A stretch of 64,000 nt of DNA from Aeromonas encheleia (lineage in GTDB: Bacteria; Pseudomonadota; Gammaproteobacteria; Enterobacterales; Aeromonadaceae), in the NCBI RefSeq assembly GCF_900637545.1, contig NZ_LR134376.1, forward strand, positions 3,305,001 to 3,369,000, in the 5' to 3' direction. A program made the translations under genes and the position numbers. The notes under the pieces are model-generated. The model searched no databases, was not told the origin of the DNA, and was given only the letters and a program-made list of their open reading frames with translations. Of the stretch, positions 61,401-64,000 are shown piece after piece. How positions within the stretch are numbered: position 1 is the first letter of the stretch; the number at the start of each line of letters is the position of its first letter.

Positions 61401-62402
61401 ATGATGAAAATGAAAATGGCACCAACCCTGATTGCTCTGGCTATTGCAGCCATGGGAACTTCCACCGCCCAGGCGGCCGACGACTGGTACACAGGTATGG
61501 GTGCCGGTTGGGCATATGGCCATGACCTTGACTCCTTCGGCCAGGATGCCGACAAGGACGCCACCGCGCTGTCCCTGTTCGGTGGCTACAACTTCAACGA
61601 GAACTTTGCCGCTGAGCTGGGTTATCTCTACGCCGGCAAGGGTGGCGTCGATGGCGTCGACTTCAAGACCCAGGGTGCGACCCTGTCCGGTATCGCCCGC
61701 CTGCCGCTGAGCGACATCTTCTCCGTGTTTGCCGAAGGCGGTGCCTACTTCAACCACGTCAACGGCAATGGCGAGAGCGACAACGGCACGGCCCCCCTCG
61801 CCGGCCTGGGTCTGACCGCCAAGCTCTCCGATCTCATCGATGTGCAGGCCCGTTACCGCTACATGTGGAGCCTGGGTGACGAGCAGAAGACCTGGGAAAC
61901 CGACATGAGCGTCGCGACCCTGGAACTGGTGATGCACCCGAACCGCACCACCTATGTCGCTCCCGTGGTCGCCCCCGTGGTCGCCGAGCCGGCTCCCATC
62001 GTGGTCGACAAGAACTTCTCCCTGAGCTCAGACGTGCTGTTTGCCTTCGGCAAATCCACCCTGAAGCCGGAAGGGACCGCCGCACTCAATACTCTGTATC
62101 AGCAGATCGTTGACGTTCAGCCGAAAGATGGCAGCGCCGTGGTGGTGGGTTACACCGACCGCATCGGCTCCGATGCCTACAACCAGAAGCTGTCCGAAGC
62201 ACGCGCCCGTACCGTGGCCGACTTCCTGGTCGGCAAGGGCCTGCCGGCAGGCAAGGTGGCCATCGAAGGTCATGGCGAAGCCAACCCGGTCACCGGCACC
62301 CAGTGCGATGGCGTCAAGGGCAAGAACGAGCTGATCTCCTGCCTGGCTCCGGATCGTCGCGTCGAAGTGCGCGTCACCGGGGTGCAGGAAGTCCAGCAAT
62401 AA
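61401..62402 (+). CDS. ompA: OmpA-family outer-membrane protein (copy 2)
   Basis: 333-residue precursor similar to copy 1 along its whole length. Signal peptide (MAPTLIALAIAAMGTSTAQA), barrel from DDWYTGMGAGWAYGHDLDSF, linker VAPVVAPVVAEPAP, then an OmpA domain with VLFAFGKSTLKPEG, VVVGYTDRIGSDAYNQKLSEARARTVADFL and TQCDG/ISCLAPDRRVEV. The barrel loops differ from copy 1 (for example GQDADKDATALSLFGGYNFNEN), as expected for surface-exposed parts. Codon bias is weaker than copy 1. It shares the CAACGAGGAT ribosome-site context with its neighbours. It is separated from copy 1 by a terminator and 400 bases, so it is expressed independently. Known as OmpAII in Aeromonas. Confidence 0.95.
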   Translation: MMKMKMAPTLIALAIAAMGTSTAQAADDWYTGMGAGWAYGHDLDSFGQDADKDATALSLFGGYNFNENFAAELGYLYAGKGGVDGVDFKTQGATLSGIARLPLSDIFSVFAEGGAYFNHVNGNGESDNGTAPLAGLGLTAKLSDLIDVQARYRYMWSLGDEQKTWETDMSVATLELVMHPNRTTYVAPVVAPVVAEPAPIVVDKNFSLSSDVLFAFGKSTLKPEGTAALNTLYQQIVDVQPKDGSAVVVGYTDRIGSDAYNQKLSEARARTVADFLVGKGLPAGKVAIEGHGEANPVTGTQCDGVKGKNELISCLAPDRRVEVRVTGVQEVQQ

Positions 62403-62423
62403 GCTGCATGCTTGCACGAAAAG

Positions 62424-62449
62424 AAGGGGCCGCACGGCCCCTTTTTTTA
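62424..62449 (+). terminator. Terminator after ompA copy 2
   Basis: AAGGGGCC/GGCCCCTT with a GCAC loop followed by a seven-base T-run. Confidence 0.9.
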
Positions 62450-62630
62450 TGCCAAAATATTGCCGCCCGCCCCCCGGGCCGGATCACAATAGCTGCCGGT
62501 TGTCTCACAGAATTTCTATATGGATGCGCCACTTAAGTGGTTAAACCTCTTATATCGCCTATACATAATGGTGGTTATGCATAACAAGGGCTGGGAGCCC
62601 TATAACACCCAACATCGACGAGGATACGCG

Positions 62631-63713
62631 ATGAACATAAGACTGAAACCGGTATGGATTGCATTGGCATTGGCGACCACGGCGGCGCAGGCGGCCCCCG
62701 TTCACGACTGGTATATAGGGGCAGGGGCGGGCTGGGCATGGGCACATGATATCGATGACTTTAGTCAGGATGTCAGCGACGATGACACCGCCTACAACGT
62801 CTTCGCTGGCTATAACTTCACCGAAAACCTGGGCGCCGAACTGGGCTATCTGTCCGGCGGCGAATGGGATATCAATGGCCACGAGTTCAGCAACCAGGGG
62901 GCAACCCTGTCGATCCTGGGCCGGCTGCCATTGAATGACATCTTCTCGGTGTTTGCCGAGGGTGGCGGCTACCTCTACAGCGTCAAATCCATCAACGGCA
63001 ACGAAGAGAACCTGGCGCCGCTGGCCGGGCTTGGCATGACCGCCAGGCTGACCGACTGGATCGACATCCAGGCCCGCTATCGCTATATGGTGCGGGTCGG
63101 TGATGACTCGGACAACGACAAGGTGGGCAGCGGCACCCAGCGCTGGGTCAGCGACATCAGTACCGCCACCTTGGAGTTGGTGCTGCACCCCAACCGCACC
63201 GTGGCCGCGGCCGTGGTCGCCGCCCCCATAGTGGCGCCGCCCCCGGCTCCGGCCCCCGTGGATCAGACCTTCAACCTGAGCTCGGACGTGCTGTTTGCCT
63301 TCGGCAAGGCGGAGCTGAAACCTGAGGGGATGCAGGCGCTGGAGTCGCTCTATCAGCAGATAGTCGACATCCAGCCCAAGAATGGCAGTGCCGTGGTGAT
63401 GGGCTACACCGACCGCATTGGCTCAGATGCCAACAACCAGGCGCTGTCGGAAGCCCGCGCAAGCACGGTAGCCAACTTCCTGATCGGCAAGGGCCTGCCG
63501 GCCGACAAGGTCAGCATTCAGGGCAATGGCGAGAGCAACCCGGTGACCGGCAACCAGTGTGACGAGGTCAAGCCCAGGGCCGCGCTCATCGACTGCCTTG
63601 CCCCTGATCGCCGGGTCGAGATCCGGGTCACCGGCGTGCAGGATGCCGACGCCGCTATGCCCGCCACCTCTGAGCCAGCGACTGAGCCCGCTGCCGAGCA
63701 ACCGGCACAGTAG
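62631..63713 (+). CDS. OmpA-family outer-membrane protein (copy 3)
   Basis: Third tandem paralogue, 360 residues. Signal peptide (IALALATTAAQA) and barrel from VHDWYIGAGAGWAWAHDIDD. The linker VVAAPIVAPPPAPAPVDQ is followed by an OmpA domain with VLFAFGKAELKPEG, VVMGYTDRIGSDANNQALSEARASTVANFL and NQCDE/IDCLAPDRRVEI. It differs from copies 1 and 2 in an acidic, Pro/Ala-rich C-terminal extension of about 20 residues (MPATSEPATEPAAEQPAQ) and in ordinary codon use, which suggests lower expression. ATG 62631 has ACGAGGAT upstream, as in the other copies. Confidence 0.93.
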   Translation: MNIRLKPVWIALALATTAAQAAPVHDWYIGAGAGWAWAHDIDDFSQDVSDDDTAYNVFAGYNFTENLGAELGYLSGGEWDINGHEFSNQGATLSILGRLPLNDIFSVFAEGGGYLYSVKSINGNEENLAPLAGLGMTARLTDWIDIQARYRYMVRVGDDSDNDKVGSGTQRWVSDISTATLELVLHPNRTVAAAVVAAPIVAPPPAPAPVDQTFNLSSDVLFAFGKAELKPEGMQALESLYQQIVDIQPKNGSAVVMGYTDRIGSDANNQALSEARASTVANFLIGKGLPADKVSIQGNGESNPVTGNQCDEVKPRAALIDCLAPDRRVEIRVTGVQDADAAMPATSEPATEPAAEQPAQ

Positions 63714-63738
63714 CAACCGGCACTCATGCCGTGCACAA

Positions 63739-63766
63739 AAAAAGGGATGCTACCGCATCCCTTTTT
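63739..63766. terminator. Terminator after ompA copy 3
   Basis: AAAAAGGGATGC/GCATCCCTTTTT with TACC loop; A/T-runs on both sides also serve the convergent malic enzyme gene. Confidence 0.92.
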
Positions 63767-63788
63767 GCATCTGTGCCATTGACCCGAA

Positions 63789-64000
63789 TCAGAACGAGGT
63801 GCGGCGATAGCGCCGGTATTCCGGCCGCCAGAAGTTCGCTTCTATGGCCTGATCGATCACCTCATCCGGAGTCTGCACCGCCTTGCCCTGCAGCATGGCG
63901 GTCTTGGCCACCATCTTGGCGATGTAGCGGGACACCTGGTGGATATCCGCCAGATCCGGCAGCAAGGAGCCATCCTCCCCCTTCACCAGCGGCGAACACT
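63789..64000 (-). CDS. maeA: NAD-dependent malic enzyme, C-terminal part (cut by window edge)
   Basis: The last ~70 residues of a malate dehydrogenase (oxaloacetate-decarboxylating). The end is characteristic: [20 protein letters not shown], then [23 protein letters not shown]. The frame is open to the window edge ([10 protein letters not shown]). The catalytic part lies outside the window. Confidence 0.87.
   Translation of the reverse strand, partial: CSPLVKGEDGSLLPDLADIHQVSRYIAKMVAKTAMLQGKAVQTPDEVIDQAIEANFWRPEYRRYRRTSF

Overview
The window looks like a stretch of Aeromonas chromosome, or that of a close relative (gammaproteobacterium, GC-rich). The clues are tandem OmpA paralogues with a lpp-type lipoprotein, enterobacterial-style housekeeping genes (purU, ribB, rlmF, ruvC, mviM, ygiQ, rssA), and a ChiS-like hybrid kinase of the Vibrio/Aeromonas type. 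The genus is inferred from recognised protein families; no database search was possible.

Layout. 1-3.6 kb: 3' part of a gamma-glutamyltransferase gene, then a YbaL-type cation/proton antiporter. 3.7-12.2 kb: a putrescine/GABA cluster (puuB-puuR leftward; gabD, gabT/puuE and two PuuP permeases rightward). The second permease is preceded by a hairpin-rich leader with a 54-codon ORF whose stop touches the permease start. 12.3-22.3 kb: a periplasmic protein, a Na/phosphate cotransporter with a Pho box, an FKBP isomerase, YgiD-type dioxygenase, a BvgS/EvgS-type kinase, yiaWV-like genes and small membrane proteins in a less GC-rich patch. 22.3-34.6 kb: tRNA-Cys, tRNA-Gly and tRNA-Ser, the ChiS-like kinase, a SPOR protein, envelope enzymes, a MaoC hydratase, rlmF, an NlpC/P60 lipoprotein, a phosphopantetheinyl transferase and cnoX. 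34.7-46 kb: lpp, ribB with its FMN riboswitch, purU, DUF945, cardiolipin synthase, DUF1439, a GNAT, a lytic transglycosylase followed by two decayed copies of its own 3' end, aqpZ, ruvC and mviM.

46.45-48.96 kb is a foreign AT-rich islet inserted into the 3' end of a DinB-like gene and ending in an IS3-family transposase remnant. It carries a compact restriction-modification cassette: a small HARE-HTH protein, a D12-class adenine methyltransferase and a convergent HNH endonuclease. The promoter has a perfect 20-bp palindrome over its -10 element, and near-identical terminators insulate both outer ends.

49-64 kb: ygiQ with a low-complexity tail, an RND efflux pair, rssA, an NSS transporter, a small HTH regulator, an unknown gene, three tandem ompA genes and the 3' end of a malic enzyme gene.

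How the parts work together: the putrescine cluster imports putrescine and feeds GABA and succinic semialdehyde to the TCA cycle. Regulatory sites readable by eye include PuuR-like repeats, a Pho box, a consensus CRP site before aqpZ, a FadR-like site before the MaoC gene and the FMN riboswitch. The two strongest candidates for new biology are the HARE-HTH-controlled R-M islet and the leader ORF of the second PuuP.
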